The notes below the pieces were generated by a model. It saw only the letters and a list, made by a program, of their open reading frames with translations, did no database searches and was not told the origin of the DNA. Position numbers and translations under genes: made by a program. Below are positions 22,445 to 34,549 of a stretch of DNA of 64,000 bases, in pieces. Source of the DNA: Clavelina lepadiformis. Lineage: Eukaryota > Chordata > Ascidiacea > Aplousobranchia > Clavelinidae. How positions within the stretch are numbered: position 1 is the stretch's first letter; each line of letters begins with the position of its first letter. The DNA lies in assembly GCF_947623445.1 (NCBI RefSeq), contig NC_135243.1, forward strand, positions 17,244,479 to 17,308,478. Reading direction: 5' to 3'.

Positions 22445-23042
22445 CTCCCACCCTGGTGGGATACTCTTGTTTGTATTAAAGTAGTCTGAGGAAAAGAAGA
22501 AGAGGAGGAGAAGGAGGGGAAAAAAAAAAAAAAAAAAAAGAAGACGATGGGCGGATGGATTGATCGATGTCAAACGATCGATTAATGTCTATGGGATAAA
22601 TGTTGTACACCTGCGTCACGGGTAAAATGAGAAATTGACTGTCGGCCCTGTGTGACAGCAGGAATGGTTTGATAAAATGGATAAATCCCCGATTTATCTT
22701 GTGAAAGTTTCTTCAAGTCAACTGTGCTGCTGCTGCTGTTACTACATTTGTTGTGAGTACTAATGAAAGCGATCGTTTTAGGGTATTTCCCAGTTTGATA
22801 GCAAAAAGCTGAAAAATGCAAGAAATGGCCTCCACGGGATAGACACAAAATATCTCCACTGTCACGGTCCAATAACCATCAAGCAGCAAATCATGTGACT
22901 GGGCGGCGGCCAGAAGATTGTCGTCTGTCTGCTGGCTGGTTGAGTTCGTCAGTTTGGCGTCTTGTGGCGGGCGATATAGGAACGTTTGGAGGTCGAGGAG
23001 GATTTTGAGAAGAATAAAAAGAGTCCGGGAAGATTTAGAGGT

Positions 23043-23230
23043 ATCGCTTCTCGGCTCTCAAGAGCTAAGATCAAGTGTAGTATCTGTTCTTCTCAGTTTA
23101 ATCCCTGGGACGCAGTTCATTGAACTGCTCTTCGATTAAACGGATTTTTGAACGGTGAACGACGCTAGGCGCTTGCGCCTGCTCGTTTGAGGGTTGTGCA
23201 GCTATTGCAGTACCTGCTGCTTCGGCCCAT
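23043..23230 (+). ncRNA. U2: U2 snRNA, copy 21
   Basis: Intact; first uninterrupted copy after LINE 1, matches copy 1. Confidence 0.95.
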
Positions 23231-23828
23231 CTCCCACCCTGGTGGGATACTCTTGTTTGTATTAAAGTAGTCTGAGGAAAAGAAGAAGAGGAGGAGAAGG
23301 AGGGGAAAAAAAAAAAAAAAAAAAAGAAGACGATGGGCGGATGGATTGATCGATGTCAAACGATCGATTAATGTCTATGGGATAAATGTTGTACACCTGC
23401 GTCACGGGTAAAATGAGAAATTGACTGTCGGCCCTGTGTGACAGCAGGAATGGTTTGATAAAATGGATAAATCCCCGATTTATCTTGTGAAAGTTTCTTC
23501 AAGTCAACTGTGCTGCTGCTGCTGTTACTACATTTGTTGTGAGTACTAATGAAAGCGATCGTTTTAGGGTATTTCCCAGTTTGATAGCAAAAAGCTGAAA
23601 AATGCAAGAAATGGCCTCCACGGGATAGACACAAAATATCTCCACTGTCACGGTCCAATAACCATCAAGCAGCAAATCATGTGACTGGGCGGCGGCCAGA
23701 AGATTGTCGTCTGTCTGCTGGCTGGTTGAGTTCGTCAGTTTGGCGTCTTGTGGCGGGCGATATAGGAACGTTTGGAGGTCGAGGAGGATTTTGAGAAGAA
23801 TAAAAAGAGTCCGGGAAGATTTAGAGGT

Positions 23829-24016
23829 ATCGCTTCTCGGCTCTCAAGAGCTAAGATCAAGTGTAGTATCTGTTCTTCTCAGTTTAATCCCTGGGACGCA
23901 GTTCATTGAACTGCTCTTCGATTAAACGGATTTTTGAACGGTGAACGACGCTAGGCGCTTGCGCCTGCTCGTTTGAGGGTTGTGCAGCTATTGCAGTACC
24001 TGCTGCTTCGGCCCAT
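23829..24016 (+). ncRNA. U2: U2 snRNA, copy 22
   Basis: Intact; matches copy 1. Confidence 0.95.
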
Positions 24017-24614
24017 CTCCCACCCTGGTGGGATACTCTTGTTTGTATTAAAGTAGTCTGAGGAAAAGAAGAAGAGGAGGAGAAGGAGGGGAAAAAAAAA
24101 AAAAAAAAAAAGAAGACGATGGGCGGATGGATTGATCGATGTCAAACGATCGATTAATGTCTATGGGATAAATGTTGTACACCTGCGTCACGGGTAAAAT
24201 GAGAAATTGACTGTCGGCCCTGTGTGACAGCAGGAATGGTTTGATAAAATGGATAAATCCCCGATTTATCTTGTGAAAGTTTCTTCAAGTCAACTGTGCT
24301 GCTGCTGCTGTTACTACATTTGTTGTGAGTACTAATGAAAGCGATCGTTTTAGGGTATTTCCCAGTTTGATAGCAAAAAGCTGAAAAATGCAAGAAATGG
24401 CCTCCACGGGATAGACACAAAATATCTCCACTGTCACGGTCCAATAACCATCAAGCAGCAAATCATGTGACTGGGCGGCGGCCAGAAGATTGTCGTCTGT
24501 CTGCTGGCTGGTTGAGTTCGTCAGTTTGGCGTCTTGTGGCGGGCGATATAGGAACGTTTGGAGGTCGAGGAGGATTTTGAGAAGAATAAAAAGAGTCCGG
24601 GAAGATTTAGAGGT

Positions 24615-24802
24615 ATCGCTTCTCGGCTCTCAAGAGCTAAGATCAAGTGTAGTATCTGTTCTTCTCAGTTTAATCCCTGGGACGCAGTTCATTGAACTGC
24701 TCTTCGATTAAACGGATTTTTGAACGGTGAACGACGCTAGGCGCTTGCGCCTGCTCGTTTGAGGGTTGTGCAGCTATTGCAGTACCTGCTGCTTCGGCCC
24801 AT
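24615..24802 (+). ncRNA. U2: U2 snRNA, copy 23
   Basis: Intact; matches copy 1. Confidence 0.95.
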
Positions 24803-25400
24803 CTCCCACCCTGGTGGGATACTCTTGTTTGTATTAAAGTAGTCTGAGGAAAAGAAGAAGAGGAGGAGAAGGAGGGGAAAAAAAAAAAAAAAAAAAAGAA
24901 GACGATGGGCGGATGGATTGATCGATGTCAAACGATCGATTAATGTCTATGGGATAAATGTTGTACACCTGCGTCACGGGTAAAATGAGAAATTGACTGT
25001 CGGCCCTGTGTGACAGCAGGAATGGTTTGATAAAATGGATAAATCCCCGATTTATCTTGTGAAAGTTTCTTCAAGTCAACTGTGCTGCTGCTGCTGTTAC
25101 TACATTTGTTGTGAGTACTAATGAAAGCGATCGTTTTAGGGTATTTCCCAGTTTGATAGCAAAAAGCTGAAAAATGCAAGAAATGGCCTCCACGGGATAG
25201 ACACAAAATATCTCCACTGTCACGGTCCAATAACCATCAAGCAGCAAATCATGTGACTGGGCGGCGGCCAGAAGATTGTCGTCTGTCTGCTGGCTGGTTG
25301 AGTTCGTCAGTTTGGCGTCTTGTGGCGGGCGATATAGGAACGTTTGGAGGTCGAGGAGGATTTTGAGAAGAATAAAAAGAGTCCGGGAAGATTTAGAGGT

Positions 25401-25588
25401 ATCGCTTCTCGGCTCTCAAGAGCTAAGATCAAGTGTAGTATCTGTTCTTCTCAGTTTAATCCCTGGGACGCAGTTCATTGAACTGCTCTTCGATTAAACG
25501 GATTTTTGAACGGTGAACGACGCTAGGCGCTTGCGCCTGCTCGTTTGAGGGTTGTGCAGCTATTGCAGTACCTGCTGCTTCGGCCCAT
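25401..25588 (+). ncRNA. U2: U2 snRNA, copy 24
   Basis: Intact; its downstream spacer carries the TGC variant at 25764-25766. Confidence 0.95.
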
Positions 25589-25763
25589 CTCCCACCCTGG
25601 TGGGATACTCTTGTTTGTATTAAAGTAGTCTGAGGAAAAGAAGAAGAGGAGGAGAAGGAGGGGAAAAAAAAAAAAAAAAAAAAGAAGACGATGGGCGGAT
25701 GGATTGATCGATGTCAAACGATCGATTAATGTCTATGGGATAAATGTTGTACACCTGCGTCAC

Positions 25764-25766
25764 TGC
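25764..25766 (+). other. Spacer variant TGC in place of GGG
   Basis: The motif CACGGGTAAAA of the standard spacer reads CACTGCTAAAA here, a two-base change. Only the units at 25764 and 41021 carry it in this window. Confidence 0.95.
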
Positions 25767-26186
25767 TAAAATGAGAAATTGACTGTCGGCCCTGTGTGAC
25801 AGCAGGAATGGTTTGATAAAATGGATAAATCCCCGATTTATCTTGTGAAAGTTTCTTCAAGTCAACTGTGCTGCTGCTGCTGTTACTACATTTGTTGTGA
25901 GTACTAATGAAAGCGATCGTTTTAGGGTATTTCCCAGTTTGATAGCAAAAAGCTGAAAAATGCAAGAAATGGCCTCCACGGGATAGACACAAAATATCTC
26001 CACTGTCACGGTCCAATAACCATCAAGCAGCAAATCATGTGACTGGGCGGCGGCCAGAAGATTGTCGTCTGTCTGCTGGCTGGTTGAGTTCGTCAGTTTG
26101 GCGTCTTGTGGCGGGCGATATAGGAACGTTTGGAGGTCGAGGAGGATTTTGAGAAGAATAAAAAGAGTCCGGGAAGATTTAGAGGT

Positions 26187-26374
26187 ATCGCTTCTCGGCT
26201 CTCAAGAGCTAAGATCAAGTGTAGTATCTGTTCTTCTCAGTTTAATCCCTGGGACGCAGTTCATTGAACTGCTCTTCGATTAAACGGATTTTTGAACGGT
26301 GAACGACGCTAGGCGCTTGCGCCTGCTCGTTTGAGGGTTGTGCAGCTATTGCAGTACCTGCTGCTTCGGCCCAT
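26187..26374 (+). ncRNA. U2: U2 snRNA, copy 25
   Basis: Intact; matches copy 1. Confidence 0.95.
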
Positions 26375-26972
26375 CTCCCACCCTGGTGGGATACTCTTGT
26401 TTGTATTAAAGTAGTCTGAGGAAAAGAAGAAGAGGAGGAGAAGGAGGGGAAAAAAAAAAAAAAAAAAAAGAAGACGATGGGCGGATGGATTGATCGATGT
26501 CAAACGATCGATTAATGTCTATGGGATAAATGTTGTACACCTGCGTCACGGGTAAAATGAGAAATTGACTGTCGGCCCTGTGTGACAGCAGGAATGGTTT
26601 GATAAAATGGATAAATCCCCGATTTATCTTGTGAAAGTTTCTTCAAGTCAACTGTGCTGCTGCTGCTGTTACTACATTTGTTGTGAGTACTAATGAAAGC
26701 GATCGTTTTAGGGTATTTCCCAGTTTGATAGCAAAAAGCTGAAAAATGCAAGAAATGGCCTCCACGGGATAGACACAAAATATCTCCACTGTCACGGTCC
26801 AATAACCATCAAGCAGCAAATCATGTGACTGGGCGGCGGCCAGAAGATTGTCGTCTGTCTGCTGGCTGGTTGAGTTCGTCAGTTTGGCGTCTTGTGGCGG
26901 GCGATATAGGAACGTTTGGAGGTCGAGGAGGATTTTGAGAAGAATAAAAAGAGTCCGGGAAGATTTAGAGGT

Positions 26973-27160
26973 ATCGCTTCTCGGCTCTCAAGAGCTAAGA
27001 TCAAGTGTAGTATCTGTTCTTCTCAGTTTAATCCCTGGGACGCAGTTCATTGAACTGCTCTTCGATTAAACGGATTTTTGAACGGTGAACGACGCTAGGC
27101 GCTTGCGCCTGCTCGTTTGAGGGTTGTGCAGCTATTGCAGTACCTGCTGCTTCGGCCCAT
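26973..27160 (+). ncRNA. U2: U2 snRNA, copy 26
   Basis: Intact; matches copy 1. Confidence 0.95.
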
Positions 27161-27758
27161 CTCCCACCCTGGTGGGATACTCTTGTTTGTATTAAAGTAG
27201 TCTGAGGAAAAGAAGAAGAGGAGGAGAAGGAGGGGAAAAAAAAAAAAAAAAAAAAGAAGACGATGGGCGGATGGATTGATCGATGTCAAACGATCGATTA
27301 ATGTCTATGGGATAAATGTTGTACACCTGCGTCACGGGTAAAATGAGAAATTGACTGTCGGCCCTGTGTGACAGCAGGAATGGTTTGATAAAATGGATAA
27401 ATCCCCGATTTATCTTGTGAAAGTTTCTTCAAGTCAACTGTGCTGCTGCTGCTGTTACTACATTTGTTGTGAGTACTAATGAAAGCGATCGTTTTAGGGT
27501 ATTTCCCAGTTTGATAGCAAAAAGCTGAAAAATGCAAGAAATGGCCTCCACGGGATAGACACAAAATATCTCCACTGTCACGGTCCAATAACCATCAAGC
27601 AGCAAATCATGTGACTGGGCGGCGGCCAGAAGATTGTCGTCTGTCTGCTGGCTGGTTGAGTTCGTCAGTTTGGCGTCTTGTGGCGGGCGATATAGGAACG
27701 TTTGGAGGTCGAGGAGGATTTTGAGAAGAATAAAAAGAGTCCGGGAAGATTTAGAGGT

Positions 27759-27946
27759 ATCGCTTCTCGGCTCTCAAGAGCTAAGATCAAGTGTAGTATC
27801 TGTTCTTCTCAGTTTAATCCCTGGGACGCAGTTCATTGAACTGCTCTTCGATTAAACGGATTTTTGAACGGTGAACGACGCTAGGCGCTTGCGCCTGCTC
27901 GTTTGAGGGTTGTGCAGCTATTGCAGTACCTGCTGCTTCGGCCCAT
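27759..27946 (+). ncRNA. U2: U2 snRNA, copy 27
   Basis: Intact; matches copy 1. Confidence 0.95.
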
Positions 27947-28544
27947 CTCCCACCCTGGTGGGATACTCTTGTTTGTATTAAAGTAGTCTGAGGAAAAGAA
28001 GAAGAGGAGGAGAAGGAGGGGAAAAAAAAAAAAAAAAAAAAGAAGACGATGGGCGGATGGATTGATCGATGTCAAACGATCGATTAATGTCTATGGGATA
28101 AATGTTGTACACCTGCGTCACGGGTAAAATGAGAAATTGACTGTCGGCCCTGTGTGACAGCAGGAATGGTTTGATAAAATGGATAAATCCCCGATTTATC
28201 TTGTGAAAGTTTCTTCAAGTCAACTGTGCTGCTGCTGCTGTTACTACATTTGTTGTGAGTACTAATGAAAGCGATCGTTTTAGGGTATTTCCCAGTTTGA
28301 TAGCAAAAAGCTGAAAAATGCAAGAAATGGCCTCCACGGGATAGACACAAAATATCTCCACTGTCACGGTCCAATAACCATCAAGCAGCAAATCATGTGA
28401 CTGGGCGGCGGCCAGAAGATTGTCGTCTGTCTGCTGGCTGGTTGAGTTCGTCAGTTTGGCGTCTTGTGGCGGGCGATATAGGAACGTTTGGAGGTCGAGG
28501 AGGATTTTGAGAAGAATAAAAAGAGTCCGGGAAGATTTAGAGGT

Positions 28545-28732
28545 ATCGCTTCTCGGCTCTCAAGAGCTAAGATCAAGTGTAGTATCTGTTCTTCTCAGTT
28601 TAATCCCTGGGACGCAGTTCATTGAACTGCTCTTCGATTAAACGGATTTTTGAACGGTGAACGACGCTAGGCGCTTGCGCCTGCTCGTTTGAGGGTTGTG
28701 CAGCTATTGCAGTACCTGCTGCTTCGGCCCAT
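28545..28732 (+). ncRNA. U2: U2 snRNA, copy 28
   Basis: Intact; last uninterrupted copy before LINE 2. Confidence 0.95.
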
Positions 28733-29330
28733 CTCCCACCCTGGTGGGATACTCTTGTTTGTATTAAAGTAGTCTGAGGAAAAGAAGAAGAGGAGGAGAA
28801 GGAGGGGAAAAAAAAAAAAAAAAAAAAGAAGACGATGGGCGGATGGATTGATCGATGTCAAACGATCGATTAATGTCTATGGGATAAATGTTGTACACCT
28901 GCGTCACGGGTAAAATGAGAAATTGACTGTCGGCCCTGTGTGACAGCAGGAATGGTTTGATAAAATGGATAAATCCCCGATTTATCTTGTGAAAGTTTCT
29001 TCAAGTCAACTGTGCTGCTGCTGCTGTTACTACATTTGTTGTGAGTACTAATGAAAGCGATCGTTTTAGGGTATTTCCCAGTTTGATAGCAAAAAGCTGA
29101 AAAATGCAAGAAATGGCCTCCACGGGATAGACACAAAATATCTCCACTGTCACGGTCCAATAACCATCAAGCAGCAAATCATGTGACTGGGCGGCGGCCA
29201 GAAGATTGTCGTCTGTCTGCTGGCTGGTTGAGTTCGTCAGTTTGGCGTCTTGTGGCGGGCGATATAGGAACGTTTGGAGGTCGAGGAGGATTTTGAGAAG
29301 AATAAAAAGAGTCCGGGAAGATTTAGAGGT

Positions 29331-29374
29331 ATCGCTTCTCGGCTCTCAAGAGCTAAGATCAAGTGTAGTATCTG
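29331..29374 (+). pseudogene. U2 snRNA 5' piece split by LINE 2
   Basis: U2 nt 1-44; its last 12 bases form the target duplication repeated at 36141-36152. The next base, T, is also shared, so the duplication could be 13 bp. Confidence 0.95.
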
Positions 29375-29902
29375 TCGGGTTCGGACGTGTTTTCTGAGCT
29401 CCGCAGGTCTTGATCGATTTTTGGCAATTACTCTGAAATTATTCAGTGTAAAGGGTCGGTGAGTGTTTTAAATTAATTTTAAATACTTTAGCTAGCTTTT
29501 TTACACTTACATACAGTAATTTTCGTTGTTTATATGTACTTTTTACCGTTTCTTAGTTCTAGGCCTAAATCCTGTCACTCTTAAAGCGGTGACTGCTAAT
29601 TACGTCGTCAAACAGCGCTTTTCAGCGCTAAAACTATTGTTTCCTAGTAGTTTTTTGGGTTCTAAACCCAAATCTCTACTTATTTTCTGTATTAATTGCC
29701 GCCCTGTGTGTTTTTTTCGCCTTCTTACACGATTTCTAGGCTATTAAAGCCAACCACGCGGTCAATCTGACTTGGGGATTTCCCCAACTTATTTTCTGGT
29801 ATCCTGACGCTAATTTTTAGAAATTCGTCGGGAATTGTTTAAATTTCAATTTTAATAACGCTGCCAACTACGGCAAATTATTATTACACTTTTTATACCA
29901 CA
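29375..29902 (+). promoter_or_regulatory. LINE 2 5' UTR
   Basis: Close copy of the LINE 1 leader with the same 5' block and hairpin chain; a handful of substitutions and one-base length changes near the ORF1 start. No separate gene is seen. Confidence 0.6.
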
Positions 29903-31039
29903 ATGGTATTTTTTAAACAAACTCGCACCTTACGGTGCCATTTCAATGTTAACGAGGTGGCCGAGCTGTTCGACATCACTTCCTTCATGGACCTGTTCAT
30001 CGATGGCGGACCCCTTTTTTATCTTGCCGACAACATCTTTGGTATGGCACAGGCCGATCAAAAAAATAAAATCTTCTCCACCACCTTTAAAGCAAACGAT
30101 GACTCCAAAAGAGCCATCAAGCATATGTTGAAAATATATTCCTCGCCGAAGGTTCTGAGGACCAAGTGTGGCGCATCGCTGCATATGTGGGTCACAGAGC
30201 CAGAACCTCCTCCCACCACTATTACTCTTTATCCGGTACCACTGGACATCCCAGATGAGGACATCGTACATCTTGTACACTCGCAGGGATGGGGCATCCT
30301 TCGACGTTTCAAGTTTGGAGCACACAAGGCCTTCCCGCAATTCCACAGCGAGTTTTTGCACCTACAGATTGACCAATTAAAAAAGGAAAAACTACCCAAA
30401 CAAATATTCATAAATAATCTACCCGTATCCGTGACCCTACCGGGCACCCCCATTACTAAGTGTGCCTACTGCAAAAACTATGGGCACAAAATACAAGGAT
30501 GTCCAAAACTACAAAATAAAAACCCACCCTCCGACCAATCAGCCCTCCCTGCTAACGCAACATGGGGTCAACGACACTCTTCACAACAAAACCCTAATCA
30601 AACCCCTTCATCACCCCCCCCGCACGAACCTGCCAAAGATCCTCCGTCTCAATCTGGGACGATTGAACATCTTGCAGCATCTACATCTGATGCAAACATA
30701 ACCCCATCGCAAAATGAAGACCACACCTCTCAGCCAAGTCAAGATGACTCAAAAAACCTGCAAGAAAACCAACACAAGAACGTAAATAATACCGATAATT
30801 CACAGCAGTCAGATTCTGAACAACAACAATCTGATTCATCCGGAGCGGAAAGCTCAACGGAATTTCATACTGTCTCCTCCATAGAAACCTCAGAAGCAGA
30901 AAAACGCACACTGGGGCTACAGGGTCGTCAACTTACCATCAAGGTGTCACAGACCCCCAGGAAATCGAGATTCAGCACTCGTAAGGGAAGAGGATCCAAA
31001 ACTGACCGCTCTCGAAAACCTTCCACTTCTGATCTATAA
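29903..31039 (+). CDS. LINE 2 ORF1 protein, CCHC zinc-knuckle RNA-binding protein
   Basis: 378 residues, same layout as LINE 1 ORF1: globular N-terminal half, CCHC knuckle at 187-200, S/Q/N-rich linker, basic tail. I count six residue differences from LINE 1 (for example N34D, S39F, Y74H and the last residue Q378L). None touches the knuckle. The stop TAA is followed by 11 stop-free codons in frame with ORF2. Confidence 0.92.
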   Translation: MVFFKQTRTLRCHFNVNEVAELFDITSFMDLFIDGGPLFYLADNIFGMAQADQKNKIFSTTFKANDDSKRAIKHMLKIYSSPKVLRTKCGASLHMWVTEPEPPPTTITLYPVPLDIPDEDIVHLVHSQGWGILRRFKFGAHKAFPQFHSEFLHLQIDQLKKEKLPKQIFINNLPVSVTLPGTPITKCAYCKNYGHKIQGCPKLQNKNPPSDQSALPANATWGQRHSSQQNPNQTPSSPPPHEPAKDPPSQSGTIEHLAASTSDANITPSQNEDHTSQPSQDDSKNLQENQHKNVNNTDNSQQSDSEQQQSDSSGAESSTEFHTVSSIETSEAEKRTLGLQGRQLTIKVSQTPRKSRFSTRKGRGSKTDRSRKPSTSDL

Positions 31040-31072
31040 CAGACTATATTATATCAAAATCTACCGTCCCTC

Positions 31073-34000
31073 ATGGAATCGTCCAAAAGTCAAAATAACC
31101 TGCTCACCTTCGCCACAATCAACTGCAACGGCCTCTCCAAATCTCTCCGACATATCCCCTCCTTTATGCGTGACCATAAAATTGATGTGCTTGCAATCCA
31201 AGAAGTACATCGTATCAACCCGAAACGACTACTCCACTGGCAAAAAGTAAACAATTTGACATCCTTCACCAATGCACCAGATACCAGCTCCAAAAACAAA
31301 TATTTCAAATCCGGAACAGCCCTCATCATAGCGAACTATATCCTACCTTTTGTTAAAGACCACACCATCATCACCGAACATAGATCTCAACTTATAAAAT
31401 TAGTAATCCACAATAGAACGGTCATTATCATCAACTCATACCTAACCTCCGGAACTTCCTCCTCCTCATCCTCGGCAAGAATTCTTCAACTTGAACATAT
31501 CTATCAACACCTCTCCACCACTCCTCATGACGACACCTTATGGCTGGGAGATTTCAATCTAGTTCTAGACAACAAAGATTCAATAAATAAAATTCACATC
31601 AGAAACGACCATAAAAAAATGATAGAATATCTCAAATTGTTTGACCTCAACGATGCCTTCCGCTATCTACATCCAAACCAAAGAAGCTTCTCTTACATCA
31701 CAGCAAAAGCCAGTACAAGAATTGATAGAATATATTCCAACAGTGCTCTGACAGCCAAAATAACAAAATCCACTTACATTTCAACGGCACACTTCTCCGA
31801 CCATTCATTCGGCAATTTAATATCTCTTCAGACAATTCTTCCACGACCGGACCATCAACACGGCAGGACATACTGGAAACTCAACGACTCCCTTCTTCAA
31901 GACACACAATTCGGCAATCAAATCGACAATACTATACGAGCCCTCTCCCAAAAGCCTCTCCGCTCTCTCGATCCACTAAAATGGTGGGAACAATTCAAAA
32001 CAAGCCTCAGAAGAACTATTATTCATTTAGCAAGTAAGAAAAAACGCAAAACCCAAAATCTATTAAAAAACTATCAGTACCAATTAGAATCTCTCAATGA
32101 GCACCTCACCCCAGACAAAAATCTGGAAATTCTCAGTTTAAAAAAGAAAATTCAAAACATTCAAGAGCAACAGCATCAAGGTGAAAGAATACGATCAAGA
32201 ATGAAAACAGTTACGGACAAAGAAGATCCATCAAGAATATTTAAAGTATTCGAAGGTAAACACCAAAAAAAACTCAACATAAACAAATTGCAACTGGATG
32301 AAGAAAATGACAGCACAATAACAAACAACCCCATCACCATTCAGCAAACCATTCACCAATTCTATTCCCAACTCTGGAAAACCGACCCCACCGAAACAAG
32401 TAAAACAGATGAAGAACTTTCTCAATACCTGAACAACCTTCCTTCAATTGAATCCAATCCTCAAAATGATTGCTCGCCCTTCATCGACATAGCTGAAATA
32501 AAAGCAGCTATACAACAACTTAATAAACATTCCACACCTGGTCTGGACGGTCTTACAGCCAGTTTTTATCAGAGATTCTCCCACCTGCTTTTGCCACTGC
32601 TCCAAGAAATCTTTAACAACTGTTATTTCCAATCCCAGCTCACCCACTCTCAGAGATCTGCATTCATTAGACTCATTCCAAAATCAGGCAACACACTTTT
32701 AATTAAAAATTGGAGACCTATTTCGATTTTAAATATGGACTATAAAATCCTCAGCATCATTCTCAAAAATAGAATTACCCCAATCGTCACCCACCTCATT
32801 TCCTCCTCTCAGCAATGCGGAATTCCTGGAAGATCCCTGGAAACCATCCTTCTCAACATCCAGGCGGCCCTGCAACAAGAAAATGACAATCAAGACGGAC
32901 TGGCCATTTTAAAATTAGACTTCACCAAAGCCTTCGATAAAGTGAATCACAATTTCATTATTCGACTTCTCAATAAATTAAATCTACCAAGCTCCATAGT
33001 AAACTGGATTGAAATAATTTATGATCAGCCGCTTGCCTACATCCAAACTGCTCGAGGTCTTTCTCAAGAAATACAAATCTCTTGCGGCGTCCGACAGGGA
33101 TGCCCCCTGAGTATGCTTATCTTTACCATAGTAACAAATGTCTTAGCACTCAAAATCTCAAATAGCTCTCACCACAATTGCCCGAAGATCAGATCTACTT
33201 CCCTCAGTCTGCAGCAGTACGCCGACGACACCATTCTCCTGGCTAAGGACATACCAACCATATCCAACGCTCTCCTAATCATAAATGAATTCAGCAATTT
33301 TTCCGGACTCAAATTAAACGAGGCAAAATCTGCATTTTTCGTCTCAACACCCCTTCTACAAAACCAGATAAATCAGCATTTCCCCAATATCCCGATCACC
33401 ACTAACATGAAAATACTTGGAACAACATTCTCACACTCCGACGACGATGCTACCGTAAACTGGGAAAAAACACTACTTACAATAAAAAAACTCAACAATC
33501 TGCACAAAATGAGACGCCTGTCCATTCTGGGAAGAAAGTATTTAATAAACGCCCTGTTTCTACCCCACATCATCAGAACCGCGACCCTTTTCCTACCGCC
33601 AATAAAAATTTGCAATCAACTCACCAACCTCATCTTCAAGTTTCTCTGGTATCCCAGAAAATTGGAACCCTTGGCAAGAAAAAAACTCATCGCCCCCTTC
33701 AATGAAGGAGGTCTGCAAATTCTCCATGTCGCGTCCCGAATACACTCCACTTTTCTCTACAAAATGAAAAGAATATTATTGGAAAACACCGAAAATAGTT
33801 TCTTCGCATGTTGGGCCAAATACAACATTGGAACAAAATTAATGAAAATAGCCCCAAACCTGTACTCAAATTCAATTAGATACCGGCCCACCCCAAATCG
33901 CACCTGGGAAAAGACTCTGAAAATTTATGACCTACTCAGCATCAACAACAAGGATTTCCTTCTGGCAGAACAAACTCAAGGGAGCCTATACCGTCTATAT

Positions 34001-34549
34001 CTAAACAAACACTCAACTCCGTCACTTATCCACAATCACAAACAACAGATGATTTCTTGGAATCTCACCTCTTTAAAAAATATGACTGGATGGTCACCCT
34101 CTCTCAAAATAAGAAGCCATTCTTATTTGATTGCCCATCAAGGCTTCCTATGGGGCTCCTTTTATAAAAAACAAAGACTCTTCACTACCCCCCAACAACA
34201 GATTAGAATAACCAACTGCAAATTCTGTAAATCAATTCGTGACGACATTAACCACCTAATGCTGGACTGTCCAATAATTCAAGAAATCCTCAGGCAAATT
34301 AAATCCGACATTCTACATTGGTTCTCAACGAATATCACCTTTGACAGAGAGTTATTATTTTACAACAAATTCCAACGACCAATTGCTGAAAAAGTCAAAA
34401 TTCTACAATATCTCAACATCTTTAAGTCCAATCTTATCTCATACAAAGAATCACTTGATGAAAAAAACTCCTACTGCACAGACAAAACCCTCACTATCAA
34501 TAACATCCTTTGGAAAACCAGAACAAAATTCAAAATGATCTACAAATGA
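31073..34549 (+). CDS. LINE 2 ORF2 protein: endonuclease / reverse transcriptase
   Basis: 1158 residues, one shorter than LINE 1 because of a codon lost in an N-rich run near residue 957. Endonuclease residues N17, E44, D160, N162, D218 and S242-D243-H244 are kept, as are LDFTKAFD (D616), GVRQGCPLSM, YADD (716-719) and the C-terminal CX2CX8HX4C motif. Differences from LINE 1 are uneven: about 3 residues in 1-415, about 22 in 416-700, then few until about 890 and more again to the end. The frame is open and looks functional. Confidence 0.95.
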   Translation: MESSKSQNNLLTFATINCNGLSKSLRHIPSFMRDHKIDVLAIQEVHRINPKRLLHWQKVNNLTSFTNAPDTSSKNKYFKSGTALIIANYILPFVKDHTIITEHRSQLIKLVIHNRTVIIINSYLTSGTSSSSSSARILQLEHIYQHLSTTPHDDTLWLGDFNLVLDNKDSINKIHIRNDHKKMIEYLKLFDLNDAFRYLHPNQRSFSYITAKASTRIDRIYSNSALTAKITKSTYISTAHFSDHSFGNLISLQTILPRPDHQHGRTYWKLNDSLLQDTQFGNQIDNTIRALSQKPLRSLDPLKWWEQFKTSLRRTIIHLASKKKRKTQNLLKNYQYQLESLNEHLTPDKNLEILSLKKKIQNIQEQQHQGERIRSRMKTVTDKEDPSRIFKVFEGKHQKKLNINKLQLDEENDSTITNNPITIQQTIHQFYSQLWKTDPTETSKTDEELSQYLNNLPSIESNPQNDCSPFIDIAEIKAAIQQLNKHSTPGLDGLTASFYQRFSHLLLPLLQEIFNNCYFQSQLTHSQRSAFIRLIPKSGNTLLIKNWRPISILNMDYKILSIILKNRITPIVTHLISSSQQCGIPGRSLETILLNIQAALQQENDNQDGLAILKLDFTKAFDKVNHNFIIRLLNKLNLPSSIVNWIEIIYDQPLAYIQTARGLSQEIQISCGVRQGCPLSMLIFTIVTNVLALKISNSSHHNCPKIRSTSLSLQQYADDTILLAKDIPTISNALLIINEFSNFSGLKLNEAKSAFFVSTPLLQNQINQHFPNIPITTNMKILGTTFSHSDDDATVNWEKTLLTIKKLNNLHKMRRLSILGRKYLINALFLPHIIRTATLFLPPIKICNQLTNLIFKFLWYPRKLEPLARKKLIAPFNEGGLQILHVASRIHSTFLYKMKRILLENTENSFFACWAKYNIGTKLMKIAPNLYSNSIRYRPTPNRTWEKTLKIYDLLSINNKDFLLAEQTQGSLYRLYLNKHSTPSLIHNHKQQMISWNLTSLKNMTGWSPSLKIRSHSYLIAHQGFLWGSFYKKQRLFTTPQQQIRITNCKFCKSIRDDINHLMLDCPIIQEILRQIKSDILHWFSTNITFDRELLFYNKFQRPIAEKVKILQYLNIFKSNLISYKESLDEKNSYCTDKTLTINNILWKTRTKFKMIYK

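Larger units (their letters stand above)
22289..29374 (+). repeat. U2 snRNA tandem array, block 2
   Basis: Begins with the 3' remainder of the U2 gene split by LINE 1, continues with eight intact 786-bp units, and ends in the 5' piece of the copy split by LINE 2. The spacer at 25764-25766 carries a two-base variant (see separate entry). Confidence 0.97.

Noticed and set aside
29930-30361. 143-aa antisense open frame opposite LINE 2 ORF1
   Set aside because: It is a shadow of the conserved sense ORF1 and is shorter in LINE 1.
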